DNA of 64,000 bases from Xanthobacteraceae bacterium. Lineage in GTDB: Bacteria > Pseudomonadota > Alphaproteobacteria > Rhizobiales > Xanthobacteraceae. Shown here one piece after another: positions 26,105 through 34,654 of the stretch. Below the pieces are notes generated by a model that worked only from the letters and a program-made list of their open reading frames with translations, made no database searches and was not told the origin of the DNA. Location of the stretch: positions 1 through 64,000 of the forward strand of contig JAIESI010000017.1 in the NCBI GenBank assembly GCA_019746135.1. The letters run 5' to 3'. Numbering within the stretch: position 1 is the first letter of the stretch; the number at the start of each line of letters is the position of its first letter. Both the position numbers and the translations under genes were made by a program.

Positions 26105-27406
26105 ATGCAGCGGCTTGGGGCGACCGTGCTGGGCGTCGTTTTCGCCGTGCCGTCGGCGTGGGCCGCCGACATGCCGACCAAGGCCCCGCCGGCAGCTCCG
26201 GCCGAGGTGGTGCGAGAGGCCTCGAACGTCCAGTTCGCGAGCGAGGCCCGCTATTACTCCTGGAAGGGCGACCGCGGCTCGCCGCCGAACTTCAACGGCG
26301 CGCCCGGTAGCGGCTCGCAATGGTATGTGCCGTTCGCGCTGCAGGTGACCGGCAAGCCGGTCGATGTCGTCAAGGCGCAGTTCCTGGTGCGCAGCGGCTG
26401 GGTGCGGTCGAGCCAGACCACCCCTGGCCAATCGGGCACGGTGGAGACCATCACCGACACGGTGCTGTCGGGGTCCTGGACCTATCTCGGCATCGGCGGC
26501 GTGCAGCCGTTCGTTGCGCTCAGCGTCAACGCGCCGACCGGAAAATCGGCGCTGTTCGGCACGCAGGCCAACGCGCGGATGGATCCGGACCTGGTCGAGC
26601 TCAGCACTTTCGGCGAAGGGTGGAATATCGGCCCCACCGCCGGCGTGAACATCGCGATCACCGGGTCGCTGATGTTCACGGCAAGCGTCGGCTACACCTG
26701 GCGCGGACCGTTCGATCGCGAGCGGTCGAGCGCGGAGGTCAATCCGGCGGTCCAGACCGCGACCAGCCTCGATCCGGGCGACGTGCTCACCGGAACGCTG
26801 TCACTCGGCTATCAGGATCCGGAATGGTCATGGAACGCGACCGGCACGGTTTCGGAGGAGACCAAGACCACCGAGAACGGCGTCGATCTCTACAAGGCCG
26901 GACGGCGCTACGTCGCGAGCGCGACGGTGGCGCGCAACTGGCCCGGCCAATGGGGCCAGACCACGGTCAATGCAAGCTACGCCCATTCCAACCGCAACGA
27001 GGTGCTGTTCCTCGGCGCGCCGGCGCTGATCCAGGAGACCGTGAACACCAACTCCGATCTCTACCGGGTGGGCGTGCAGCACCTGTTCCTGGTCGACGAC
27101 ACGCTCGCGCTCGGACCGACCGGGAGCTATCTGCACCGCAACAACAACAGCTATGGCGCCGGCACGCTGCAGTTCGTGCCGGCGAAGGAACGCTGGGCGG
27201 TCGGCGGGCTGGCGCGCAAGGCGTTGACGCCGAACGTGACGTTCAACATCCGCGGCGAATATGTCTGGGTCGACGAGGACGAGCGGCCGGCGTCGAACGG
27301 CCAGATGTTCAGCCAGCTGGCCAACGCGTTCGTTGCGGGGTCGGCGGTTCCGATCGTGTCGAGCACCGGCTGGATGGTGGCTGCCGGCATCAACGTTTCA
27401 CGCTAG
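26105..27406 (+). CDS. Outer-membrane beta-barrel protein
   Basis: 433 residues from the ATG at 26105; an in-frame open stretch further upstream has no family features. The signal peptide ends SAWAAD. The mature protein has alternating hydrophobic/polar strands with frequent Tyr and Trp (WTYLGIGGVQPFVALSVNAP, SLMFTASVGYTWRG, TTVNASYAHSNRN), as in transporter or autotransporter-type barrels of Hyphomicrobiales. It has no plug or porin loop-3 signature, so its cargo is unknown. The small gene at 27483 follows in the same direction. Confidence 0.7.
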   Translation: MQRLGATVLGVVFAVPSAWAADMPTKAPPAAPAEVVREASNVQFASEARYYSWKGDRGSPPNFNGAPGSGSQWYVPFALQVTGKPVDVVKAQFLVRSGWVRSSQTTPGQSGTVETITDTVLSGSWTYLGIGGVQPFVALSVNAPTGKSALFGTQANARMDPDLVELSTFGEGWNIGPTAGVNIAITGSLMFTASVGYTWRGPFDRERSSAEVNPAVQTATSLDPGDVLTGTLSLGYQDPEWSWNATGTVSEETKTTENGVDLYKAGRRYVASATVARNWPGQWGQTTVNASYAHSNRNEVLFLGAPALIQETVNTNSDLYRVGVQHLFLVDDTLALGPTGSYLHRNNNSYGAGTLQFVPAKERWAVGGLARKALTPNVTFNIRGEYVWVDEDERPASNGQMFSQLANAFVAGSAVPIVSSTGWMVAAGINVSR

Positions 27407-27482
27407 AATAAGGCGCCTTGAACCTGCTCGCCGGGTGGAGCGACAAAACATCAGGCGGCAGTGGGGCATGAGGAGAGACCAC

Positions 27483-27788
27483 ATGACACGGCTTGCACCC
27501 GCTGCGCTGCTGGCACTGGCCGTTTCGATCGCGCCTGGCGCGGCTCAGGCGCAGGGCGCCTGCCCGGACGGCCGCACCGCCAGCGGCCAGTGCATCAATC
27601 CGCAGTTCGCGGAAGCGATGCGCCAGAACGCCATCATCTTCTCGCAGCCGAAGATTTCGTACACCCACTACCCGGTGCTGCCGTCGCTCGACTGGAAGTA
27701 TCGCTATCCGAATTCGCTCAATCCCGACCCGCTGAGGCCGAGCCCGACGGGCGGCGTGGGCACGTCGGCGCCGATTGTCATTCCCTGA
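27483..27788 (+). CDS. Small secreted protein, unknown
   Basis: 101 residues from the ATG at 27483, with GAGGAGAG in front; another in-frame ATG at 27468 is possible. The signal peptide ends AAQAQ. The mature part has a Cys pair (ACPDGRTASGQC) and a Tyr/Pro-rich segment around YTHYPVLPSLDWKYRY. It is 76 bases downstream of the barrel protein and may be its periplasmic companion, but this is only positional. Confidence 0.6.
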   Translation: MTRLAPAALLALAVSIAPGAAQAQGACPDGRTASGQCINPQFAEAMRQNAIIFSQPKISYTHYPVLPSLDWKYRYPNSLNPDPLRPSPTGGVGTSAPIVIP

Positions 27789-28004
27789 TCGGGAGGTCCG
27801 CTCGGCTATTGCCGCTGTCGCGGAAGGAGCGCGCCTACGCCGCACGCTCGGTGTCACCCCCGTGCTTGACGCGGGGGTCGATGCGGTGTCGCCCCAAGTA
27901 CGTTCTTACGATCTGAACTCGCTGCATCGGCCCATGGATTGCCGGGCCTTCGCCGCGCCGAAGCGGCTTCGGCCGCGCAGACGGGTCACGGCGCTTTCGC
28001 GAGC

Positions 28005-28043
28005 AGGCGAGCGAAGCGACGCCGTCTTTCGGACGGCCATGCC
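28005..28043. repeat. Dispersed repeat R2, intergenic copy
   Basis: A 39-base unit built around the hairpin GCCGTC-TTTC-GGACGGC and preceded by AGGCGAGCGAAGCGAC. It recurs in inverted orientation at 29277-29315 inside a coding sequence and in part at 43088-43117. The surrounding 27789-28069 interval is a mosaic of short GC-rich palindromes and has no gene. Confidence 0.75.
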
Positions 28044-28069
28044 CGGCAACAATAGCCGAGAGACCCAGC

Positions 28070-29338
28070 TCAGAGCTGCTTCACCGGCTTCGGATCGAGG
28101 TTGAAGATCCGCGCGGCGTTGAGCCCGAGGATGTTCCTCTTCGACTGCTCCGAGATGAACGGCAGGTCGGTGATCTCGCTCGGCAGGTCGAAGTCGAAGT
28201 GCGGCCAGTCCGACGCATAGAGCAACTGCGTGTCGGCCTTGATCATCTCGAAGGTGCACTCCAGCGCCTTGAGGTTGTTCGCCTCCATCGGCTGCGTCGT
28301 GTACCAGCAGTGATCGCGCATGTATTCGGACGGCAGCCGCTTCAGGTGCGGCGCCTCCGACGGACGCATCAGGAACTGGTCGTCGAGCCGCTGCATCACG
28401 AACGGCGCCCAGGCGATGCCGGACTCGATCCAGATCACCTTCAGCTTCGGAAAGCGCTCCGGGATGCCGTTCAGGATCCAGTTCGTGCAATGCACGATGT
28501 TGGGCCAGGCGAAGCCCAGCGCGTGCATGCCGAGGAAGCGGTTGACGGTTTTCAGCGAGGGATCGTCCCAGTGATAGCCGGCGTGGAACGACACCGGCAT
28601 GCCGGTCTCCTCGATCATGCGGTAGAGCCGCATGTACTTGTTGTGGTGCACCGGCGCGTGCCGCGTCGACGGAATGGCGAAGCCGATGATGCCCTTCTTG
28701 CCGGCGGTTTCCTTGACGACGCGCTCGCACTCCTCCGGCGTGTTGTAGGGCAGCACGGCGAGGAACTTGATGCGGTCGTCGGCGGAGAGAAGCTTCTCCT
28801 GCATCCACTTGTTGTAGGCGCGCGACAGCCACACCTCCATCTCGGGCTGCGGATGCAGGCCCAAGAACAGCATCGGCGTCGGAAACACCACCATGTTGTC
28901 GACGCCGAGCGAATCCATCGCGCGGCGGGTCAGCGTCACGTCGCGGTGCACGCTCAGGTCCTCGACCTTCTCGCGCAGCCCGTCCTGGTGCGGGATGCGG
29001 CCGCCGACGCTCTGGTAGCGCAGGCCGAGATCGCCGTTGAGGCCGTAGGGCGGCGCGCCGATGCGGTCGCGGTGGAAGTAGATCGCCTGATCGCGGATCA
29101 CCGGATCCTCGATGTACTGCACGACCTCGCTCCACGACACCGTCTCGACATGGTGCGCGTCGACGTCGACCACGAACCAGTCCTGCAGCTTGCGCCGCCG
29201 CGCCGCGATCTTGGCGTGCCGGAGGATTTCGCGGCTGTCGGTCGAGGTGTCGATCACCTGGGCCGGCAGCATCTGCGGCATAGCCGTCCGAAGGACGGCG
29301 TCGCTTCGCTCGCCTAGGCCGACGACGGGCTGGTTCAT
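28070..29338 (-). CDS. Amidohydrolase-2-family protein (PF04909, decarboxylase-like)
   Basis: 422 residues. DVDAHH near residue 59 begins the TIM-barrel metal site; SFHAGYHWD, HCTNWI and LLYASDWPHFDFD supply later ligands. The family includes ACMSD-like and other decarboxylases or hydrolases of aromatic acids. It is the last gene of an operon with a Rieske ferredoxin-like protein and an unknown protein (4-base overlap with the latter). The first about 20 residues (GLGERSDAVLRTAMPQ) are encoded by a dispersed repeat, so the native start may be a later Met. Confidence 0.82.
   Translation of the reverse strand: MNQPVVGLGERSDAVLRTAMPQMLPAQVIDTSTDSREILRHAKIAARRRKLQDWFVVDVDAHHVETVSWSEVVQYIEDPVIRDQAIYFHRDRIGAPPYGLNGDLGLRYQSVGGRIPHQDGLREKVEDLSVHRDVTLTRRAMDSLGVDNMVVFPTPMLFLGLHPQPEMEVWLSRAYNKWMQEKLLSADDRIKFLAVLPYNTPEECERVVKETAGKKGIIGFAIPSTRHAPVHHNKYMRLYRMIEETGMPVSFHAGYHWDDPSLKTVNRFLGMHALGFAWPNIVHCTNWILNGIPERFPKLKVIWIESGIAWAPFVMQRLDDQFLMRPSEAPHLKRLPSEYMRDHCWYTTQPMEANNLKALECTFEMIKADTQLLYASDWPHFDFDLPSEITDLPFISEQSKRNILGLNAARIFNLDPKPVKQL
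29277..29315. repeat. Dispersed repeat R2, copy inside a coding sequence
   Basis: Near-identical reverse-oriented copy of the 28005-28043 unit. It lies in frame in the 5' end of the amidohydrolase gene and encodes about 13 residues after the first eight. Confidence 0.75.
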
Positions 29339-29769
29339 GGCTTGCTCCTTGCGGTATTCCCTGAATGGTTGCTGTTGCTCTCGTCCGGATGGTTCTCGCC
29401 GGGCCGTCTGCGGAACCAGAGGCCGAGCTCCATCGGCCCGAGCCCCACGTCCCGCAGCATCTCGGAGACCGCGACCAGCATCTCGGTCGCGGTCAGCGTC
29501 TCCGCGCCCTCCTGCACGATGGCCGGCACCGGGCGCTCCTCGAGCTCCGACTTGGCGTAGTACAGCCGCACCGCGGCGGTGATGATCTGGGCGATCGCTT
29601 CGTCGGAGACGCGCGCGGCCTCGCCCTTCTCCACCAGTTCCTTGGCCGAGCGGTGAAGGTCGGCGGCGTAGCCGTCGATCCAGCCGTATTCGTCGTTCGG
29701 ACGATCCGCCTTCGCGCTGCGCGCTGCGGCGGACAAGTCGGCAGGCCGCAATGTCTTAGACGACGACAT
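29335..29769 (-). CDS. Unknown soluble protein between Rieske and amidohydrolase genes
   Basis: 144 residues, mostly helical and acidic, with no signal peptide. It contains YGWIDGYAADLHRSAKELVE and LTATEMLVAVSEMLRDVGLG, then a basic C-terminal tail. No domain is recognised. Its start overlaps the Rieske gene by 14 bases and its stop overlaps the amidohydrolase start by 4, so all three are made together; it could be an assembly or accessory subunit. Confidence 0.7.
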   Translation of the reverse strand: MSSSKTLRPADLSAAARSAKADRPNDEYGWIDGYAADLHRSAKELVEKGEAARVSDEAIAQIITAAVRLYYAKSELEERPVPAIVQEGAETLTATEMLVAVSEMLRDVGLGPMELGLWFRRRPGENHPDESNSNHSGNTARSKP

Positions 29770-30124
29770 AGACGTTGCCGTCCTTCTCCTCGAGTTTCAC
29801 CCGGCGCAGCTTGATCTTGTCGTAGCCCTGGTTGAGCCCGGTCTTCAGATCGAACTCGTAGCCGTGCCACGAGCAGACGATGTTGGTCGTGTTCTCGTCG
29901 TAGGCCAATTCCCTCACCGTGCCGTCGGCGGCGACCGGCTCGAGCACGCGCTTATAGATGCGGCCCTGGCACACCGGGCCCGAGCGATGCGGGCACTCGT
30001 TGTGCCAGGCGACGAGCTGTCCGTCGACCTTGAACACGCCGACCTCGGTGCCGTCGCACGACATCACCCGGCGGTCGCCGTCCTTCAGCTCGTCCGAGCG
30101 GCACACGAGATACGATTGCGGCAT
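29756..30124 (-). CDS. Rieske [2Fe-2S] ferredoxin-like protein
   Basis: 122 residues with the two Rieske loops: ECPHRSG (C-x-H) and VCSWHGYEFDLKTG (C-x2-H), separated by a longer-than-usual 37-residue insert containing VAADGTVRELAYDEN. It has no signal peptide and no catalytic dioxygenase domain, so it is a small cytoplasmic electron carrier or a regulatory Rieske protein. It is the first gene of an operon ending in an amidohydrolase, which implies service to an oxygenase-type pathway not encoded here. Confidence 0.88.
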   Translation of the reverse strand: MPQSYLVCRSDELKDGDRRVMSCDGTEVGVFKVDGQLVAWHNECPHRSGPVCQGRIYKRVLEPVAADGTVRELAYDENTTNIVCSWHGYEFDLKTGLNQGYDKIKLRRVKLEEKDGNVYVVV

Positions 30125-30228
30125 TTCCTCTTCCTCACTTCATTCTTGTTCCACCGGCGGAACCGGCGGCGGCGGATCCCTCGACCTCAACACGCTTCGA
30201 ACATAGGCGAATCGAGGTCCGTTTCCAA

Positions 30229-31209
30229 TTATTCGAACTTGATGTTTGCGGTCTTCACGACCGACGACCAGCGCTGCACCTCGGCTTTCATTTGCGCGGT
30301 GAGCTCTTCCGCACTGCTGCCGACCGGCGTGCCCGACAGGCTTTTCAGCTTGGCCTTGTAGTCGTCGGATGCGCCGATCTGCCGCGCCGCGGCTTCAAGC
30401 CTCCTGACAATCGGCGCAGGCGTGCCCGCAGGTGCCAGCAACGCGAACCAGGTGGTTGCGATCACATCCTGCACGCCGGCCTCGGCCAGCGTCGGCACAT
30501 TGGCCAGCTCGGGAATGCGAGACGTCACCGTCACCGCCAAGGCCCGCAGGTTGCCCTGCGTGACCTGAGGCATCGCGGCCGGAGTTTCGACGAAGCCGAA
30601 CGAGGTCTGCCCGCCGAGCAGGCTGGTGATCGACTCGTTGCTGCTGCGATAGGAGATCGCGGTCGCCGGCGCGCCGGTCTTGATCTTGAAGTGCTCGATC
30701 GGCAGCGTGAACACCGGCGACGGCGTCGGATAGTTCGCCTTGTCGGGATTGGCCTTGAGCCAGGCGACCAGCTCGGCGACGGTCTTGGCGGGATGATCCT
30801 TGTTGACGAGCACCAGCATCGGATAGTCGGCCATCATCGAGATCGGCGCGAAGTCCTTGAAGACGTCGTAGGGGATGTTCGGCCAGATGGCGGTGCCGAT
30901 GGTCATGGCGCCGGCTGCGGCGCCGAGCAGCGTGTAGCCGTCGGGCGTGGACTTCGCGACCGTGTCCGGCGCGAGCCGTCCGCCGCCGCCCGGCTTGTTC
31001 TCGATCAGGAACGTGCCGCCGAGCGCGTCCGTGAGCTTCTGCGCAACGATGCGCGCGACGGTGTCGGTGCCGCCGCCGGCCCCGAAGCCGATGACGATCC
31101 TGACCGTGCGCGCCGGATAGTCGGTTTGCTGTGCACGGACGGCCAGCGGGCCGGAAACCGCGCCGGCCGCCGCTCCGCCCACCAGAGAAAGAAACTCACG
31201 CCGCTTCAT
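30229..31209 (-). CDS. Bug-family (TctC-like) periplasmic solute receptor, Tat-type signal
   Basis: About 326 residues from the ATG at 31209. The N-terminus MKRREFLSLVGGAAAGAV is twin-arginine-like. The Bug fold shows VRIVIGFGAGGGTDTVAR, ENKPGGGGRLAP, YDVFKDFAPI and GQTSFGFVETP. It is the third such orphan receptor in the window. It lies about 100 bases from the Rieske operon in the same direction and could deliver that pathway's substrate. Confidence 0.85.
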   Translation of the reverse strand: MKRREFLSLVGGAAAGAVSGPLAVRAQQTDYPARTVRIVIGFGAGGGTDTVARIVAQKLTDALGGTFLIENKPGGGGRLAPDTVAKSTPDGYTLLGAAAGAMTIGTAIWPNIPYDVFKDFAPISMMADYPMLVLVNKDHPAKTVAELVAWLKANPDKANYPTPSPVFTLPIEHFKIKTGAPATAISYRSSNESITSLLGGQTSFGFVETPAAMPQVTQGNLRALAVTVTSRIPELANVPTLAEAGVQDVIATTWFALLAPAGTPAPIVRRLEAAARQIGASDDYKAKLKSLSGTPVGSSAEELTAQMKAEVQRWSSVVKTANIKFE

Positions 31210-31369
31210 GCCCACCCTCCATGCGTCCGGCGGGCCGGATCGTAGCGGCCCGCCCAACACCCCGGATAGGGGGCTACTTCATCGCAGGCATGCGTTTGCT
31301 CTCGCGGCGACGGCAAGCCGCCGCATCGACCGCCTTCCGGATCGACCGGGCGCGGACCGTCGGCCGCAG

Positions 31370-31750
31370 TTACTGGTGCGTCAGGCCCGACCCACCCAGC
31401 GGATCGGGGCCGAACCGGTTCGGACCGGTCGTGCCTTTCACGCAGGCCCAGTAAAGCAGCAGGAAGATGCCGATGACGGTGAACGCGATCAGCCACCACC
31501 AGGCGGTGCGGTCGATGTCGTGAAGCCTCCGAAAGCCCATCGCAAGGCTCGGCAGGAACGTCGCGAGACTAAAGATCGAATTGACCGGACCGTATTCGCT
31601 GTCGCCGAACGCGGCGTAGTCGATGATCCCGGTGATGATCGAGAGAATGATCATCGCCAGGACCCAATACCAGTACTCCGAGCGGCAGGCGCGGCCGCTG
31701 AAGCCGACGTAGTTCTTGAAGCCCGATACGATCGCTTGCCAAAAGTCCAT
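31370..31750 (-). CDS. DUF805 membrane protein
   Basis: 126 residues with the DUF805 pattern: a start like MDFWQAIVSGFKNYVGFSGR, RSEYWYWVLAMIIL, GFRRLHDIDRTAWWWLIAF and a C-terminal GPNRFGPDPLG. Three to four membrane helices are predicted. The family is widespread in the inner membrane, with no assigned function. Confidence 0.88.
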   Translation of the reverse strand: MDFWQAIVSGFKNYVGFSGRACRSEYWYWVLAMIILSIITGIIDYAAFGDSEYGPVNSIFSLATFLPSLAMGFRRLHDIDRTAWWWLIAFTVIGIFLLLYWACVKGTTGPNRFGPDPLGGSGLTHQ

Positions 31751-31825
31751 GGCTCACCCCGGCCGTTTTGAAGTGCCGTGAAGCCTACGTCCGGGAACTC
31801 GGCTGCGACAATACGCCCTGCCCGG

Positions 31826-32626
31826 TCATCCACCGCCACCGACCGGGGCGGTCGGCGGCGCGGGGGCCGCGGCCGGCGCAGCGACTTGCGCCGGACGGCC
31901 GGCGCGGCCGTTCTCGATCAGCGCGCCAAGCTTTTTCTGCGCGTCGCCGTTGGGCTGCGCCATGCCGGCCGACATGATCAGCGTCATCGCCTGCTCGACG
32001 GTGATGTCGAGCTCGATGACGCGGCTGCGCGGGGCATAAAAGAAAAACCCGGTGGTCGGGTTCGGCGTGCACGGCAGGAAGCACGAGACGAAGTCCTTGC
32101 CCGGCAGTCGCGATGCGATCTCCGCGCTCGGCGTCGAGGCGAGAAACACCACCGACCACATGCCGGTCGGAAACTCCGCCAGCGCCACCTTGCCGAAGCC
32201 CGGTCCGGACTTCGAGAACAGCGTCTCGAAAATCTGCTTCATGGTCTTGTAGATCGGCCGCACGATCGGCATGCGGTTCAGCAGGTTCTCGCTGAACTCC
32301 ACCAGCGTCCGGCCGACGAGGTTGGCGGTGAGGAAGCCGAGCAGCGTCAGCGCGAACAGCGCGATGATCACGCCGTAGCCCGGCACCTTGAACGGCAGGT
32401 AGGTCTCGGCGCGCAGGCTCACCGGAATGAACGGCCGCATCGCGTCGTCCACCCAGTTCACGAACCACCAGGTGAGATTGATGGTGATGTAGATCGGCCC
32501 GACCAGGATCAGGCCGGTCAGGAAATAGTTGCGCAACCGCGACATCGCGCCGTGATGCACCGGCTCGGGCGGGATGACGTCCGCCGCAGTCACCGTCGGG
32601 GGCAGTCCGGTTTTTTCGTCAGCCAT
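31826..32626 (-). CDS. DUF502 family membrane protein
   Basis: 266 residues with two membrane helices near the N-terminus (YFLTGLILVGPIYITINLTW and the GVIIALFALTLLGFL region), then the conserved core containing RMPIVRPIYKTMKQIFET, FPTGMWSVVFL and PCTPNPTTGFFFYAPRS. The last 30 residues are Ala/Pro-rich. DUF502 proteins are inner-membrane proteins of unknown role, often near envelope genes. It follows glmS by 42 bases in the same direction and may share its transcript. Confidence 0.88.
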   Translation of the reverse strand: MADEKTGLPPTVTAADVIPPEPVHHGAMSRLRNYFLTGLILVGPIYITINLTWWFVNWVDDAMRPFIPVSLRAETYLPFKVPGYGVIIALFALTLLGFLTANLVGRTLVEFSENLLNRMPIVRPIYKTMKQIFETLFSKSGPGFGKVALAEFPTGMWSVVFLASTPSAEIASRLPGKDFVSCFLPCTPNPTTGFFFYAPRSRVIELDITVEQAMTLIMSAGMAQPNGDAQKKLGALIENGRAGRPAQVAAPAAAPAPPTAPVGGGG

Positions 32627-32668
32627 GATCGTGGATCGGCTCGTACCCCTGCGCGTACCTGCGCGCCA

Positions 32669-34513
32669 TCACTCGACCGTCACCGACTTCGCGAGGTTGC
32701 GCGGCTGGTCGACGTCGGTGCCCATGTTCACCGCGGTATGATAGGCGATGAGCTGCACCGGAATCGCATAGACGATAGGCGTAACCGTGGTCGCCATGTC
32801 CGGCAACACCAGCGTCGAAAGCGACAGCGCCGCGGCCTCCTTCGCGCCCTTCGGGTCGGTGACCAGAATGATCCTGCCGCCGCGGGCCGCGACCTCCTGC
32901 ATGTTCGACACCGTCTTCTCGAACACGCCCTCGCGCCGCACGCTCTTGTCGAACGGCGCAACCACCACCACCGGCATGGTCTCGTCAATCAGGGCGATGG
33001 GGCCGTGCTTGAGCTCGCCCGCGGCATAGCCTTCGGCGTGGATATAGGAGATTTCCTTGAGCTTCAAAGCGCCTTCCAGCGCCAGCGGATAGGCGGTGCC
33101 GCGGCCGAGATACAGCACGTCGCGGGCCTTGGCGAGGTCGCGCGCCAGTTCCTCGATCTGCGGCTCGAGCCGCAGCGCCTCGGAGACGTGCCGCGGCACC
33201 TCGATCATGGCGCGGACGAGATTGCGCTCGTCCTCGTCGGAGATGACGCCGCGGACGCGGCCGGCGGCGATGGCAAGGCAGAGCAGCGCCGCGAGCTGGC
33301 AGGTGAACGCCTTGGTCGAAGCGACGCCGATCTCGGGGCCCGCCAGCGTCGGCATCACCACGTCGCTCTCGCGGGCGATGGTCGACGTCGGCACGTTGAC
33401 GATGGAAAGGATGTGCTGCTTGTGCTCCTTGGCATAGCGGAGCGTGGCGAGCGTATCGGCGGTTTCGCCCGACTGCGAGACGAACAGCGCGAGGTTGCCC
33501 GGCGAGAACGGCGCCTCGCGGTAGCGGAACTCGGAGGCGACGTCGATCTCGACCGGCAGCCGGGCAAAGCGCTCGAACCAGTATTTGGCGACCAGACCCG
33601 CGTAGTAGGCGGTGCCGCAGGCCGAGATCGCCACCCGCTCGATCTTCCTGAAGTCGAACGGCAGCGTCATCGGCAGCGCGACGCGCTCGGCGGCCATGTC
33701 GAGATAGTGCGACAGCGTATGGCCGACGACCTCGGGCTGCTCGTGGATTTCCTTCGCCATGAAATGGCGGTGGTTGCCCTTGTCGACCAGGAACGCCGAG
33801 GCATTCGACTTCAGCACCGGACGCTCGACGACCTTGCCGCTGACGTCGCGCACCTCGACGCCCTTGCGCGTCACCACCGCCCAGTCGCCATCCTCGAGAT
33901 AGCTGATGGTGTCGGTGAACGGCGCGAGCGCGATCGCGTCGGAGCCCAGATACATCTCGCCGTCGCCGTGGCCGACCGCGAGCGGTGAGCCCTTGCGTGC
34001 GCCGATCAGCAGGTCTTCCTCGCCGGCAAACAGAAAGGCGAGCGCGAACGCGCCGCGCAGCCGCGGCAGACAGCTCTGCACCGCTTCGGCAGGCTTCCGG
34101 CCCTTCTTCATCTCCGCGGTGACGAGATGGGCGACCACCTCGGTGTCGGTCTCGCTGGCGAACCGCGCGCCGGTCTTTTCCAGCTCGTCGCGCAGCTCGC
34201 GGAAGTTCTCGATGATGCCGTTGTGCACCACCGCGATCCGGTCGGTCGCGTGCGGATGCGCGTTGCTTTCGGTCGGCTTGCCGTGGGTCGCCCAGCGGGT
34301 GTGGCCGATGCCGATGGTGCCGCTGAGCGGCGCCTCGCGCAGCCGGCTTTCCAGATTGCGAAGCTTGCCCTCGGCACGCCGACGCGTCAGCGCGCCGCTC
34401 TCCAGCGTGGCGACGCCCGCCGAGTCGTAGCCGCGATATTCGAGCCGTTTGAGCGCGTCGACGAGTTGCCCCGCCACCGGCTCATGGCCGAGAATCCCAA
34501 CAATCCCGCACAA
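32669..34513 (-). CDS. glmS: Glutamine--fructose-6-phosphate aminotransferase
   Basis: 614 residues. The glutaminase domain needs Cys at the second codon, which fixes the start: the codon before CGIVGILG is TTG at 34511-34513, preceded by AGGGGGTAGGG. HTRWATHG and the HNGIIEN loop follow. Two SIS sugar-isomerase domains hold SQSGETADT and the C-terminal DQPRNLAKSVTVE. It makes glucosamine-6-phosphate for UDP-GlcNAc. It lies 141 bases downstream of glmU. Confidence 0.97.
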   Translation of the reverse strand: MCGIVGILGHEPVAGQLVDALKRLEYRGYDSAGVATLESGALTRRRAEGKLRNLESRLREAPLSGTIGIGHTRWATHGKPTESNAHPHATDRIAVVHNGIIENFRELRDELEKTGARFASETDTEVVAHLVTAEMKKGRKPAEAVQSCLPRLRGAFALAFLFAGEEDLLIGARKGSPLAVGHGDGEMYLGSDAIALAPFTDTISYLEDGDWAVVTRKGVEVRDVSGKVVERPVLKSNASAFLVDKGNHRHFMAKEIHEQPEVVGHTLSHYLDMAAERVALPMTLPFDFRKIERVAISACGTAYYAGLVAKYWFERFARLPVEIDVASEFRYREAPFSPGNLALFVSQSGETADTLATLRYAKEHKQHILSIVNVPTSTIARESDVVMPTLAGPEIGVASTKAFTCQLAALLCLAIAAGRVRGVISDEDERNLVRAMIEVPRHVSEALRLEPQIEELARDLAKARDVLYLGRGTAYPLALEGALKLKEISYIHAEGYAAGELKHGPIALIDETMPVVVVAPFDKSVRREGVFEKTVSNMQEVAARGGRIILVTDPKGAKEAAALSLSTLVLPDMATTVTPIVYAIPVQLIAYHTAVNMGTDVDQPRNLAKSVTVE

Positions 34514-34654
34514 AGTGGCCCTACCCCCTGCCGCATCCCGCGGCGCGATGTTTATGCGCCGGGGCCGGTTTCCGGAAAATCAAAATGCATGTCCTGATGT
34601 GTCAAATTAAGGCGGACGGCTAAGGAAACAAGAATCTCCTCTGCCGACCGTAGC

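Noticed and set aside
34514-34654. Possible glmS riboswitch/ribozyme between glmU and glmS
   Set aside because: The 141-base gap shows no recognisable glmS-ribozyme core, and the element is characteristic of Firmicutes, not this group.
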